In this document: piece after piece, positions 45,825 to 58,136 of the stretch
Layout: each line of letters opens with the position of its first letter
How positions within the stretch are numbered: the stretch's first letter is position 1
Assembly (NCBI GenBank): GCA_002682825.1
Contig: NOKP01000049.1
Coordinates: forward strand, 2,010 to 66,009
Source of the DNA: Neonectria sp. B-13
Lineage: Eukaryota; Ascomycota; Sordariomycetes; Hypocreales; Nectriaceae
Direction of reading: 5' to 3'
Length of the DNA stretch: 64,000 nucleotides
Made by a program: the position numbers and the translations under genes
Notes under the pieces: generated by a model
Told to the model about the DNA's origin: nothing
Database searches by the model: none
What the model saw: the letters and a program-made list of their open reading frames with translations, nothing else

Positions 45825-46387
45825 TTACCTGCATCCGCAGCCACCTGCCTGGGTGCCGCTGCCAGCTGAATTGATGGACTCGTTGTCTCCCCTCTCAGTA
45901 TGTTCGTGTATCCTCAATTCTAAAAGTTGGTTCGTTTATGTCAGCCAAAGAGTTCCCATCATCAATCGGTCCCTAGTGTGTCCCTCCAGGTTACAACGTA
46001 CTGTACCGGTCCTGCCCTTCTTTAATCTTCTTGCCCTGAACGACGTTTTCGCGGAGGACTTTAGCAACCTCCTCAGCGCGTTGGATGGCGGCGGGGATGC
46101 TGTCGTCGGCGGGATCGAGGGAGGCTTTTTGGCGGAATTCGCTGCGGATCTGGCCTTGGGCGGCTGCGAGGATGGGGGCGTCGCCTGTGGTTTCGGGGGA
46201 CCGGATTAGCTCATACTCGTTCAGTGCGGTTGTCCCTTTAAGCCTTCGAAGCTCTGTTTCTCGCTGGACGAAAAACGGGACGAGGAGGAGGCGACAGAGT
46301 TGTTGGGTTTGTCGAGGAGTCCATACCTTGGAAGGCGATTCTTGCCGACCGCATCAGGCTTCGGTAAGCAGACAGAGCCACACTCAT
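45825..46387 (-). CDS. mzm1: LYR-family mitochondrial protein Mzm1 (complex III assembly)
   Basis: Predicted 112-aa matrix protein that stabilises the Rieske protein Rip1 before its insertion into complex III. Exons, read leftwards, are 46387-46327, 46184-46002 and 45919-45825, total 339 nt; no single open frame covers it. Exon 1 gives MSVALSAYRSLMRSARIAFQG with the LYR-type tyrosine/arginine motif. Exon 2 gives GQIRSEFRQKASLDPADDSIPAAIQRAEEVAKVLRENVVQGKKI. Exon 3 gives KLRIHEHTERGDNESI and the GGCGC tail typical of fungal Mzm1. All junctions are phase 1 with GTATGG/CAG and GTACGT/TAG signals. The stop codon lies inside a poly-T (plus strand) run. It shares a 473-bp divergent promoter with zuotin. 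Confidence 0.9.
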
Positions 46388-46860
46388 GTTGGCGTTTTGT
46401 AGGGATTTCAATTGAGGCGAATCGGTTTAGCGGAAGTAGCCTTCTCGTTGTGCCTTATCTGAGCTAGGTGGTCGTGGTCGCTGATTTGGCACTTACAGTC
46501 GTCGATGCCGAAGGTGGATGATGGGATGGATCTGAGAGGAAAAAGGATGCACATGTCATCGCAGTTGGCTGCGAGTTTGTCTCTGCGCAATTTGGTTGCC
46601 GACTTGATCCGCCACGGTACGGTGCAATAGAGGCGCCAACAAGTGCCCATAGCGCTGTGTGATACCCATATTACACTGCAGTTGCCCGCTGAAACACAAT
46701 TCCGGGCGGCCCAGACCGACCCCTCACCCCACCAAACCGGTCGCTCACCCAGTCAATGGCGGGGAGGAGGAAAAAAAAAGTGCAATGGCCCAAATTCCAT
46801 CGTAATTTTTTTCTTCCTTCTGACATCCCACCATCAATCCACACAAACCCACAATCAACC
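46388..46860. promoter_or_regulatory. Bidirectional promoter MZM1 / ZUO1
   Basis: 473 bp between two divergent start codons. It contains a purine-rich AAAAAAAAAG tract near 46770 and an AT-rich stretch just before the zuotin start. No specific factor site recognised. Confidence 0.45.
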
Positions 46861-48262
46861 ATGACATCCGTGGCGACTGTTACGCTGCCTCTGCCCGCTC
46901 TCCCCAGCGGCTGGAGCGCAGAGAAGGACTTCAAGGCCGTTGGCCAGCTCTCTGAGGCTGTCCAGCGCAGCATCGAGCCTGTCGGCCCTCACTTCCTCGC
47001 CCACGCCCGCCGAGCCCGCCACAAGCGCACTTTCTCCGAGGATGACCGCATCCAGGCTCAGGAGAGCGCCAAGAACATCGAGGATGGCGACGAGAGCGAT
47101 GTCAGCGAACCTGAGGACCCCATGATCCTTCAGCGCGAGGCCAAGGACTGGAAGGTACGTCATTATTTCCCCTTGTCATCACAATGTTCTTCCTGTTGCT
47201 GACCAGCCTGCTTTCTTCCAGTCCCAGGACCACTACAAGATCCTCGGCCTCTCCAAGTACCGTCACAAGGCTACCGAGGACCAGATCAAGAAAGCCCACC
47301 GCAAGAAGGTTCTGAAGCACCACCCCGACAAGAAGGCCGCCCAGGGCCGTGTCGATGATGACCAGTTCTTCAAGTGCATCCAGAAGGCCACCGATGTCCT
47401 CCTCGACCCCACGAAGCGCCGCCAGTACGACTCAGTCGACGAGGAGGCCGATGTCGAGCCTCCTACCAAGAAGCAGGTCCAGAAGGGCGACTACTACAAG
47501 CTCTGGAGCAAGGTCTTCAAGGCCGAGGGCCGCTTCTCCAAGAACCACCCCGTCCCAAGCTTTGGCAGCGCCGATGCTTCCAAGGAGCAGGTTGAGGAAT
47601 TCTACAACTTCTGGTACAACTTCGACAGCTGGCGCTCTTTTGAGTACCTCGACGAGGATGTTCCCGATGATAACGAGAACCGTGACCAGAAGCGTCACAT
47701 GGAGCGCAAGAACACCAACTCCCGCAAGAAGAAGAAGGCCGAGGATAACTCCCGACTCCGCAAGCTGCTCGACGATGCCTCTGCTGGCGATGAGCGTATC
47801 AAGCGCTTCCGCCAGGAAGCCAACGCCAACAAGAACAAGAAGCGTCTGGAGAAGGAGGCCGCCGAGAAGAAGGCTGCCGAGGAGGCTCTCGCTAAGAAGG
47901 AGGCCGAGGCCAAGGCCGCAGCTGATGCTGAGGTTGCCGCCAAAGCCAACCGCGAATCGTCCAAGAAGGCTAAGGAGGCCGCCAAGAACGCTGTCAAGAA
48001 GAACAAGCGTGTGATCAAGGGCTCCGTCAAGGATGCCAACTACTTCACCACTGGCGACGCTTCTCCGGCCCAAATTGACGCTGTCCTCAACGACGTGGAT
48101 GCCATTCAGGGCAAGATCGACCCCGATGAGATTGCTGCCCTCGCCGGCAAGCTCAGCGGCCTCAAGGTCGCTGACGAGATCAAGAGCGTGTGGAGCGGCG
48201 AGGTCAAGCGCCTCGTGGATGCTGGCAAACTCAAGGACGGTGACATCAAGGTCCTGGCCTAA
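46861..48262 (+). CDS. zuo1: Zuotin, J-protein of the ribosome-associated complex
   Basis: Predicted 444-aa cytosolic chaperone partner. With Ssz1 it forms the ribosome-associated complex that stimulates Hsp70 Ssb at the tunnel exit. Exons 46861-47154 and 47222-48262, total 1335 nt. The J domain starts in exon 2 (QDHYKILGLSKYRHKATEDQIKKAHRKK) and has the catalytic HPD in LKHHPDKKA. The zuotin homology region follows (FYNFWYNFDSWRSFEYLDEDVPDDNENRDQKRHMERKN), then a long charged K/E/A-rich helix region that binds rRNA, and a C-terminal helical bundle ending DGDIKVLA. Length is close to the yeast protein. The long plus-strand frame at 47349-48014 is a +1 shadow. Confidence 0.96.
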
Positions 48263-48802
48263 GCGTATAACGATGACAACGAGACGGATCGGTGGGGAAA
48301 ATAGAGAGCGGCAGGACAGTGAGAATCACCGTCTTGGGCTGCTGCAGTTTTCTATATAGCATAGTGCTCTGCAATCATGGACATGCGATGCGTACTAGAC
48401 GGCGCAATGCTTGGCCACATGAGTCAACTGGTAATGGACATGACGACAACATAAAAGAAATGCCTCGACCTTTGCCCCTTTCTCCCTAATCGCATGCCAG
48501 TTTCTTGTGATGTTATTCTCAATGGGTGGTCTATATATTCATACATATTGAACCGGCTCTGATTGATGTCTATGACGGAAGGGGAGAGAATGCTCCCCCA
48601 AGACGGTACGCCTCTTGATGCCGCTTATCCTCGTCGACAGGTCGTTCTTACCTCTAATGTACATCCGAAATTCGAGGGCTCTTCCATCCGTCTAACGCCC
48701 GAAACTAGTCGGGTGTATCCAGTATTCATACACATGCAATCCTCTGCCCACGTCCCTGTTGTACGTCCTGATATGTTCGGACACCACTGTTCCAAACTCC
48801 CG
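48263..48802. other. Intergenic between convergent genes
   Basis: Facing 3' ends of ZUO1 and the ABC transporter gene; no gene seen. Confidence 0.5.
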
Positions 48803-51800
48803 TTAAGCCTCCCTATCCAGAGACTGACCCAAGACCATTTCGTAATACAACCCCCTCATCGCCACCAACTCCTCATGCGTCCCCATCTGCGCGACCTTTC
48901 CCCCGGCAAAAACGACAATGACATCGGCATCGCGGATGGTGCTCAGCCGATGGGCAACGGCAACCGTCGTGCGTCCCTCGGTGGCGCGGTCCAGCGCCTC
49001 CTTGACGACCTTCTCCGACTCCGTGTCGAGTGCGCTCGTGGCCTCGTCGAGCAGCAGCAGGCGCGGGGCGCGGATCAGGGCACGCGCAATGGCGATGCGC
49101 TGACGCTGGCCGCCCGACAGCGAGAGGCCCTGGTTGCCGCATGGCGTGTTGAGGCCTTCGGGCAGAGAGGCGACGAAGTCGTAGATGTTGGCCTGCTTAA
49201 GGGCCGAGACGATGGCGTCGTCGGGCGGGGTGCCAGTTTCGAGGCCGAGCGAGATATTGTCGCGGATGGAGCCTTGGTAGAGGACGGGTTCTTGCTGGAC
49301 GAGGGCTATGTCGCGGCGGTGTAGACGGCGGTCCTTGGTCTTGATGTCCTCACCGTCGGATCGAAGCATGCCCGTGGTCGGGTCGTAGAATCGCTCGAGC
49401 AGCGCAATCATGGTCGACTTGCCACAGCCGGATGCGCCGACCAGTGCCACCATCTTGCCAGACTCCATCTTGATGTCGATATCCCGAAGGACCTGCAGTC
49501 TGGGCCGCAGAGGATACGCGAAGCCCACGGCGTCGCATATCACCTCAGGTCCCTTTTCCATAACCGTTTTCTCAGACGAACTACTCGGAGCGTCTCGGCC
49601 GTCTTTCTCGTCATCGCGAAGCACGACCTGCTCTCGGAGCTGGAGGATGTAGTTGATTGCGGTGCGCGCCTTGGTGATGCTTGTTGTGTACTGGAACAGC
49701 ACGGCGGCCGACTCACCCGAGAATATGACGCTGATGAAGATGACATAGAATTGTTCATTGGTGTACTCACCCGTCGAGACCAAATGTCCGCCGTACCTGT
49801 CGGGTCACCTTAGCATCTCAATTCCTCACGCCATATACATCCATCCACACGGGACATCTGCTTACCAGAAGCCAAGCGCCATGGCTAGAAACGAGGCTGA
49901 CTGACTGAGAGCGTAGAACAGCATCTTCCAGCCCAGGCTCCGGATGGCCTCCTCCGCCAGCCCCTCAAGCGCTGAGCTGTACCTCTCGATGACAGCCCCC
50001 TCCAGCGCCAACGACGAAACCGTCCTGATGCCCAGCACCGCCTCCGAAGCGAGGCTACTGCTCTTGGCGAATCGCGCCGCTGTGTCATCGTCGAACTTGA
50101 ACTCGAGCCGCACTCTCGCGTAGCCGCCGATGACGAGCACGGGCAGCGCGCCAAAGACTAAAGCGAGGCCCAGCTTCCAGCCGTACACAATCGCGAGAAT
50201 AGCGCTGGACAATACAGTGACGAAGTTGATCATGATTAGCGCTACGTTCATTGAGAGTAGCTCCTGTAGGCTTGTCGGTTCCGTGGACAGTCGGGACACG
50301 AGGGCGCCGGTGCCGTGGTCCGGGTTGTCGAAGAAGGTCATGTCCTGGCGGAGCGTATTGTCGAAGATTTCGCTGCGGTAGAACGTCATGGCATGCTATC
50401 ATACCGGCTTGTTTAGTACGTCTTCAACATCTTCGAACAACTTCGAGGGAACCAAACACCAGAACTCACCTGACTGATAACATTGGCTACCCACCCGCCT
50501 GCGGCATAGATCACCGCGTTACCGAGGGCCACGACGAAGAACATGAGCGAGTAAAAGTTGCCCTTCTCGACATCTACCGCTGAAAACGCGTCCATGGTCC
50601 TCGAGAATAAAATGGCAAGGGAAGGATACGTTATCCCTGGATAAAGCAAATCAGCACTCGTTGTCCAGCTTGAAGGCGGCTCAAGTTGGGCAACATGACA
50701 TACCTCCGAGAATGGAAATCACGACGAGAACGATTCCGTGTGGCCACATTGGCTTCTGTTCTTTTACCATGATATAAATGCACTTGAAAAGCCCAAAGTT
50801 GACCCTATTTTCACTGGACAAATCGTGAGTTGCATGCGCCGAGGCACGAGACAGAACAGTCTCGAGGGCTGCAAGCGGCTCCTCCTTGTCAGGCTCAGCC
50901 CCTTCTCCTGGCTCAGTGCCGCCGTGTCCCAGATCTTGCAACCTGACAAGTCTGGAATAGGCTCCGCCCAGATCAATCAACTTGCCGTGTGAACCCTGCT
51001 CGATAGTTGCGCCCTTGGCCATGACGATAATATTGTCGGCATCCCGGATGGTGGACAGCCGGTGCGCGATGACAATCATTGTACGGCCCTTGGCAACGTT
51101 GTTGAGGGCTCGTTGCACGATCTTCTCGGCATTAGGGTCAAGGGCGCTGGTGGCTTCATCGAGCATCAGGACCTTGGGGTTGGAGATGATGCTTCGTGCA
51201 ATGACCACACGCTGCTTTTGGCCTCCAGACAGCGATGCTCCGCGCTCTCCAATAAAAGTGTCATATCCCTTGAACAGGAGTTAGCAGCATATGTAGACGA
51301 TGGAAAGGGCTGCACCGACATTGGGTAGCCGCTCGATAAATTCATGAGCATACGCTGACTTGCACGCCTCAATTACTAGTTTCCGTCGCTCATCCTCCGG
51401 CATGTCCGCCATATCGGTTCCTGTAAGACCATCGGTGACGTTCTGGAAGATGCTGCCGCTGAATAGGGTTGGCTCCTGGGAGGACATGTCAGGAAACATG
51501 TTGATAGTCATGAAGCATCATATGAAGCATCATCTGAACATACCTGCTGGACCATTCTAACGTTAGTTCTCAGCCATTTCAAGTTCAGTTGCTCAACAGG
51601 ATGGCCGTCTAGAGTGATCGAGCCGTCACCGGGCTCATACCACCTCTCCAAGAGACCAAAGATAGTACTCTTCCCAGATCCACTGGCACCAACGAGAGCC
51701 GTCGTTTTGTCCGCCGGGATGTCGAGGTCCAGGGAATGGAGAACAGGTACATCGGGTCGAGACGGATACGAGAAACGGACGCCACGGAGTTGGATGTCTC

Positions 51801-53415
51801 CCTGAAAATTTATGATCCTCTCTCCTTCCTCGGAGAGCGAGTCGATTTTAGACTCGCGATCGATCATCTGGAATATCTCTTGGGCGGCGGCGGTCGCTTT
51901 GGATATGGCAATGGTCTGGGGCGCAATCTGAGTGAGAGCTGTGGCAGCGACGAGCATCGCAAAGATAACGCTGGACAAAAGATGGCGTTAGTATATGCAA
52001 TGGGGGACTTCAATAAAGGTCTTGCTCACGTCACGACTGTACCAGGCTGGGTGATCTCTCCCGTTGAATACATCTTGATGCCCTGCCAGAACGCCAGGCC
52101 ATATCCAGCAAAGATGCAGAAGAACTCAGTCGGAAAGAGAATGGCATAGATCAAAGACTTCTTGGCGCCAATCTTGCTCGCGTCTTCAAGAATGGACGTG
52201 AACCGCTTCGACAGCTTAGGAAATGCCCAGAAGGCGTGGGCCGTCCTGATCGTCGCGAAAGCCTCCTCCGCCAGAGAACCTGAGCGCGAGTAAATGTCAA
52301 ACATGGCGTACTCATAGCCGATGTCAAACACAATGCAGACCACGGTGATAACAATGTTGACGGGTATAATGCAGATGACAATAAGAGTCAACTTCCATTG
52401 CACAGCAAAGGCAACAATGAAGGCGATGATGAAGGTCGACAGGCCGGCGATGACTAGGCCAAGCTTTTCAGAGATTCCGTGGTTGATGAGATTCCCGTTG
52501 GTAGTTATCTGGCCTGAAATAGACGTTGAGGGAGAGTCGAAGAAAGAAATTTCCTGGCGGAGAGTCTGCCGAACGAAGTCGATGCGGAGAGCCTTCGTCG
52601 TCCTGATGGCGGTCGTAGAGATGAGCATCTGCAAGCAGTTAGGGACTGAGACAAGGAACATCTAGTAGTCTGCAAAGGAGTGACAGGATCTAACTCACAG
52701 TCCAAGTATACGTTAAGAGGAATTTCGCCACGAAGAGATAGACAAAGTACAAACTAGGGAGACGTTAGTTTCGGCGCTGGTCGTGGAAGATGAGCGAAGG
52801 GGAAGACAAGGCGCACCTATACTTGTTCACCTCAGACCGATAGCCCGCCGGAGACAGCTTCCCGTTGACAAAGCCGTTGAAGGCGTTGACGAACTTGCCA
52901 AAGACAATATCCATGAGGGGCAACATCGCGCCCGCGGCGATCATAGCGAAGAAGGCGACGGTGTTGAGAATCCATCCTCGGAGGTCGTTGTATTTGAAAA
53001 CTCGCTACAGAGACGACTTGTCAGCGCTTTACAGGAAGAGTATGTGCAATGGTTGCGAGAAGAAAACGAGGCTCTGTTTGTCTCTGTTGTCGCTGCAGAC
53101 AGGGTTGTCAAGAAGGTGTGGGCCAGTATCACCAAGGATGTATAATTCAGATGCACAATCCTGGGGAAACAAACAAATCAAACGAGCAAGGAAAGAACCC
53201 ACCAAGTAATACTTGAAGCCGGAGTCCTTCTTTTCATCGTTTGTACCACCTCCATCATCTCCATCCCTATCTTCTCTAACCGCACCGCCCTCGGCGTGCA
53301 TCTCACGCTGTGAATTAGGCGAGGTAGACCCAGAGTTGCCGTCACTCAGCATCTCCTCGCGCGGCTTCTGCTGCTCGAGAGGCGACTTCGCCTGCTCCAG
53401 TTGTTGCACAGCCAT
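48803..53415 (-). CDS. Full-length ABC-B (MDR/P-glycoprotein-type) exporter
   Basis: Predicted 1297-aa multidrug-type ATP-driven exporter, (TMD-NBD)x2. Ten exons, read leftwards: 53415-53203, 53004-52817, 52753-52699, 52628-52030, 51970-51544, 51475-51320, 51268-50704, 50636-50470, 50395-49866, 49796-48803; total 3894 nt, all phases consistent. NBD1 has Walker [10 protein letters not shown] (about residue 445), signature LSGGQKQR (about 560) and Walker [16 protein letters not shown]2 has GASGCGKST (about 1085), LSGGQRQR (about 1192) and [15 protein letters not shown] marks include LRQEISFFD and [18 protein letters not shown]. The first 70 residues form a hydrophilic acidic N-terminus. It resembles fungal Pmd1/leptomycin-resistance proteins. 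Divergent from a Zn(II)2Cys6 regulator, which suggests local control; the substrate is unknown. Confidence 0.92.
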
Positions 53416-54161
53416 CCCAAATGTTTTGCAGAGATGAACGGCGGCGATGACGAAAGAGCCGAAGGAAAGACCAAGGTCATTATAGTGCACCAATACGGCA
53501 GCTAGTTAACTACGAAGCGACCTATCGCGCTCTGCGCTGCTGAAGCGAGGTGGAGCTTTGAAGGGGTGTTCTTTGGCGTCGCCTTTCTCCCACGTGGAAA
53601 CCAGGTAGGGGATCTAGTTGTACCATGACAGTAAGACTTCTGTAAGTGAAAGTCGATCTTGATGTGAGACTGGTTGTGATGATGCAACGTTGAAAGACTC
53701 CAGCAAGGATGTTTGTTGAAGGACGGAAGATAACAGGATCACGCTGTCAATTGCAGTAACTACTCAGGCCCCGGAGGAAAATAGCACCGTCGGTTGAATC
53801 AGTCGGGGCAAGAGCCATCCCGCTTTCTCTGCCCGCCCCTTCCATTCCCTAGCCTGTTCCAACCCGGCTCCGGCTCCGCCTTTGGGACTTTGCCCCACGG
53901 GTCCGGAGCCCCGCGGGCCCCGAACAAGTGGGATGGAAGAGCCAGCAGCGGTACTCATCAAGCATCGCACCACCCGCGCGAAGTCGGCCAAACCCTCTCT
54001 CAGTTGCGTCGCGTTCCCGAGCATTCCGCCCTAAGAAGAAGCGCCATTGAAGAAGACGCCTACCTACACCTAGAGCAAATATCCGTCTTTTGTCGTCCTC
54101 TAAATATCCGCATCCTCTTTCAAACCTCCGTCTCTTCCCCGCCACACCCCGCAGTTGCCGC
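53416..54161. promoter_or_regulatory. Bidirectional promoter: ABC exporter / Zn(II)2Cys6 regulator
   Basis: 746 bp between divergent start codons. It contains CGG triplets, including a direct pair CGG-N10-CGG at 53791-53806, the type of site Zn(II)2Cys6 proteins bind. Autoregulation and control of the exporter are plausible inferences only. Confidence 0.45.
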
Positions 54162-57013
54162 ATGGAGCAGCAGTCCAGTCTCGGCCCCGTGCCAACCGTG
54201 TCCGCGGGAGCCGACGATTCACGCAGAGCTGTAAGTTGTTCTGGGCCCCTAGGTGGCTGGAACGATGTTGGCTCGGCGTTGTTGTGCCATGTTCTCAGCT
54301 ATCCGCTGCATGGTGCCACCTCTGCTCTTCTCGGCTTGGTCTGATTTGACCTGCTGTTGGTGTCATCGCAAAACAGATATCGTGACTTACACTGCTATGT
54401 ACAAAGAGACCTAGCTGACTCTTTTCTTCATGACCGTCTCTAGTGTGATCAATGCCGTTTACGCAAGGTGAGACCACTCATACACACCCATTCACATCCT
54501 CGTACATGCACATGCCACCACTTAGCAAAATTATATCAGAACCTGTAGTTCGTTGTCTTCATACAGGTCACTATCGTGGTTGAGTGCCTGAGCGTTGGAA
54601 TACATCGACAAACATGAATAACCCTGGTGTGGTCCATCTAGATCCGCTGCGATAAAGACTTCCCCTGCTCCAACTGCCGCGTTGCCAAGCGCAGCTGCTC
54701 ATCGACTGGTGTTGGTCAGAGAGTCAAGGAGCCTCGGCAGCGAGTCCTCATCTCGTCCCAATAGTGCGTGTGCCCCTTCCCCTCCTCATCCCCGTCCATC
54801 CAACCACAACCCAGGAACTAACCCCATGGCACGACGTGCCACACGCCCACAGTGAGAAGAAGATTGACCAGATCGAGGTCAGGCTCGCCAACATCGAGAC
54901 TTTGCTGAGAGATCTCTCTTCCCGGCAGAGCTCTGCCACCCCTGACAGCGGCTTCCGCTTGCACACTCCTCAGTCCGGTCCCGGCCCCGGCATTCACACC
55001 ATCCCCGCCTCCACTATCGCCGGCGATAGTTCCGATAGTGAATCGGCCTTTGGCGGTGACTCAACCCTTGCCGCCCACACCACCTTCGCCAGCGAGTTCC
55101 TTGAGTATGCTGTCGAGCGCACCTCGCTGCACGACATTAACCCCAATATGCGGGAGGCTCTGGCCAACCTGAGGCAACTGGTCGAGCTGCAGAATCGCCA
55201 GTCCATCAGTCATGGCCCTCGATTTCCCCTCCAACAGCCGATACCCCCGGGTGGTTTGGCCCAGCTCAACATGCCTCCCATGGATGTTGTTGTGAGTCTC
55301 CTCAAGAGCATTAGGGGTAAGCTCCATTTCCATCCAGGCCGTTTCTTGACAATGTTCCCACCGTTCACTTCAATGCTAATACCTCCATCAAGCTTCTCCT
55401 CCAGGGCTCTTCACTTTCGTTTGTTACTTCGTCGGAGTGGCAGAATTCTCCAGTCTATGTCGGATGGTCTACTTCCCCGCCGAAGACTTTTCCGATTCAA
55501 CTTTCGTTGTTGTGAACGCAGGGCTCTATTACATGTTCTTGGAGCAGCACTCCTTCGCCACTGACAAGGCGACCAAGGAAGAGTATGAGCCATACATCCA
55601 GATATGTCGAGTCAACCTCGAGACTGCCCTCGCCAACATGTCTCTCTTTATGTCCGCCAAGATCGAAACCATCCAGGCTCTCCTGTTGGGTGTGAGTGAC
55701 TGATCTCTGCCGCGAAGCAATATCCAGACCATAATCACTGACTTTTGGTAGACCATGTATGCCATCGACGTCTCCAGACCGTCCGTCGCATGGCATCTTA
55801 ACAGCGCAGCCGCACAAATTTGTCAGACAGCCGGGTTCCATCGCAAGTCCACTTGCAAGTCAGATCCAGAAACATATGCGATCAGGTCGCGCTTGTTTTG
55901 GTACATCTATACCAATGATAGGGCGCTCGCTCTAAGACTAGGACGCGCACCTGTGATACAGGACTGGGATATCGATATCCCTCGAGGCTTCGTATTTGAT
56001 GGCGTGATGAGTGATGAGACATCGGGTATCGCCCTCATGTGGCTGAAGACAGCAACCGTTCAAGGCCAGATTTACGCGCAACTGTTCGTGGCCCATCTCG
56101 CGTTACCTGGCTTCCAGAAAATCCTGCTGATGACCAAACAGGTATAGCCCAGATGCCTTGGCACGACCACAGGCCGAATTAGCAGAACGAGCTCGCCTGC
56201 TGGCAGCCCAGTGTCGCCAGGTAGAGGTAGAGGCGACTGAGGCTCGGAAAATGGCTATTGCCTCACTCGAAAGGATAAAGGCCTCTCACCTTGTCGACAT
56301 CCACGTCAAGGGGGACGAGGTGCAGTTGCTAGCGACAATGACGCTCGTATTCCAGGCCATCCCCGCTCCAGAAGGCTCCCTGAGTCGGTTCTGCGATGAG
56401 TGCATCGACACATCACGCCGGGCGATGCAAAAACACTTGTCTTGTATGGAACTGGTTCGACGCGAAGCTTATGCTAAGGCCATATACGTCCACTGGTACG
56501 TGTCCGACTGGCCTAGAGCGGATCGGCTTCATCGCTGGCTAACTTGGATGTAGGAACTTGCTCCTAACTCCCTTCACCCCCTTTTTCGTCATATTTTGCT
56601 ATGTCATCGAGACATCGTCGGCCGAAGATCTCCAGCTTCTTCATGACTTCACCCAGACAATTAAAGAAGCGGCCGAATCGTCCGAGGTAATGGAAAAGCT
56701 ATGGCGGTTGTGCCACGTAATGAGCAACGTGGCGATGCTCTATGTGGAGGCGAAAACGCACGAGCAGGAGGACCAGAACATGATCCCGATCGGAGACGAG
56801 TTTGATATGTACCTGAGCCAGCTAGGATTCATGCCAAATGAGGAGCAGGCTGCCACGGGCCCTGTAAGCGAGGCCAACGGGGCGACGACGGGGAGCGCGC
56901 AAGTGGCTCAGATGGCGGATTGGTTCTCAGGGAGCCGAAATCTGTTGGGACTTTTGGAACAAGACATATCGCAAATCGGCGGTCCTCAATGGCCTGAACC
57001 TGGGCCGATGTAG
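54162..57013 (+). CDS. Zn(II)2Cys6 transcription factor with fungal-specific TF domain
   Basis: Predicted 703-aa nuclear regulator. Exons 54162-54230, 54444-54467, 54642-54763, 54853-55316, 55405-55691, 55752-56083, 56142-56495 and 56554-57013, total 2112 nt. The zinc cluster is split over exons 2 and 3: CDQCRLRK then IRCDKDFPCSNCRVAKRSC, a perfect CX2CX6CX5CX2CX6C. A coiled linker follows (KKIDQIEVRLANIETLLRDL). The middle-homology domain reads LCRMVYFPAEDFSDSTFVVVNAGLYYMF, LLLGTMYAIDVSRPSVAWHLNSAAAQICQTAGFHRKS and ARLLAAQCRQVE. The seventh-exon junction uses a GTTCGT donor at 56084, forced by phase (QIYAQL-YSPDALARPQAELAERA). Adjacent and divergent to the ABC exporter, its most likely target. 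Confidence 0.88.
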
Positions 57014-57132
57014 ACGGCCGACAGATGAGCGATGACGGTTAATGATAATACAAGGACTCCCGACTCCACATATGGATGAATTGAGAAAAATGGCCCGTGT
57101 GGGTGATCGAAGGCTGTAGCCGTTGTGTTGTC

Positions 57133-57645
57133 TTAGTTCGTGGGGAATCTGGGGTCGTAGACTTCATAACCCTCCTCTTCAGTATCACTCTCCGCAGGCA
57201 AGCCCTTCTGTAGGCCCGGATTCACAGTCGGGGGCTCTGGGGCGTTGGTCGGCTTGGCAGCCTTGTCTGAGCCGCTCGCGGGACCTTCAACGCGGGCGAA
57301 AGCGCTCTTGAACCCGCTCTTCTTGAAGCCACCCTTCTTGAAGCCGCCTCCTCCGGTGGCGTTCGCGGCCTCTTGTCCAGGCAGCTTGATGCTGACGATG
57401 CCGTCTGCCTTGGCCTCTGCTTTGCGAGCGCGGGATCCAGCGTTGGGGTCGCGGACCATAGCCTTCATGTCCTTGAGCCGCTGTTTGTGGCTGTGATCAT
57501 AGCTGCTTAGATGAGCCTCGTAGTCATTGACGCGAGCATAGCCTTTCGCGCAAATAGTGCAGTAAAACTTTTGAGGTAGCTATAATGAAGTGAGTATGAA
57601 GGAAATACCCCGACTGATGGACGACTTGTGGCTTACTGGAGGCAT
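57133..57645 (-). CDS. Small C2H2 zinc-finger protein
   Basis: Predicted 151-aa protein. Exons, read leftwards, are 57645-57637 (a 9-nt first exon coding MPP) and 57579-57133, total 456 nt, with a GTAAGC donor and TAG acceptor. The single finger is FYCTICAKGYARVNDYEAHLSSYDHSHKQRLKDMKAM, with long His spacing of the U1/GPATCH8-like type found in RNA-associated proteins. Then comes a basic segment, a GGGGFKKGGFKKSGFKSAF repeat of aromatic/basic units, and an acidic end (ESDTEEEGYEVYDPRF). Conserved in ascomycetes as an uncharacterised C2H2 protein. The nine-base first exon is the weakest part of the model. Divergent from the MCP1-type gene. Confidence 0.75.
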
Positions 57646-58136
57646 CGTTCTGTGTGTTGCCGATGTGGTCGGTCTGTGGATAGTGGTGGCAGTTGACGCG
57701 ACGTGGGAACCGCGCCGACGTTTGGAGGCAGGAGTTCAACCGGCTTCGAATTCCAGTCAGAGCGGAACCATCCTCCGTCCACTCTGCTCCAGACTGGGGC
57801 TCTGGGTCTAGGTAAAATTCGGCTAGAGAGGGGCAGTTCCTGGGACCTTTTAGTGGACTGAGTTCGCTATCCAATTGAGTTTCAGCGGGTGTTGCTGACC
57901 GGGCCAGGTGCCTTCAGTGCCCCATGCAGCGACAAACGTCACTGCCGCTGTCCAGGATCTCGAGGAAAGCAGCAACATTCTATTTCTTCCAGGGCTGCCG
58001 GAGCGTTGAGGCGCTAATCCAACTTCAATCCCCACCATCACCGTCACCATCCCGCCCGTCCGTTCTGCTGGTCTCGTGGACTTTCTCAATTTCATCACCA
58101 TTCCTTTACTTTCCCGTCTCAGTGTCTCCCAGGCGA
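57646..58136. promoter_or_regulatory. Bidirectional promoter: C2H2 gene / MCP1-type gene
   Basis: 491 bp between divergent starts, with a pyrimidine-rich leader just before 58137. No specific site recognised. Confidence 0.4.

Noticed and set aside
47349..48014. 221-codon plus-strand frame within zuotin
   Set aside because: The +1 shadow of the J-protein coding sequence; the zuotin frame carries the HPD motif.
47432..48073. 213-codon minus-strand frame opposite zuotin
   Set aside because: Antisense of Lys/Glu/Ala-rich codons gives Leu-rich artefacts.
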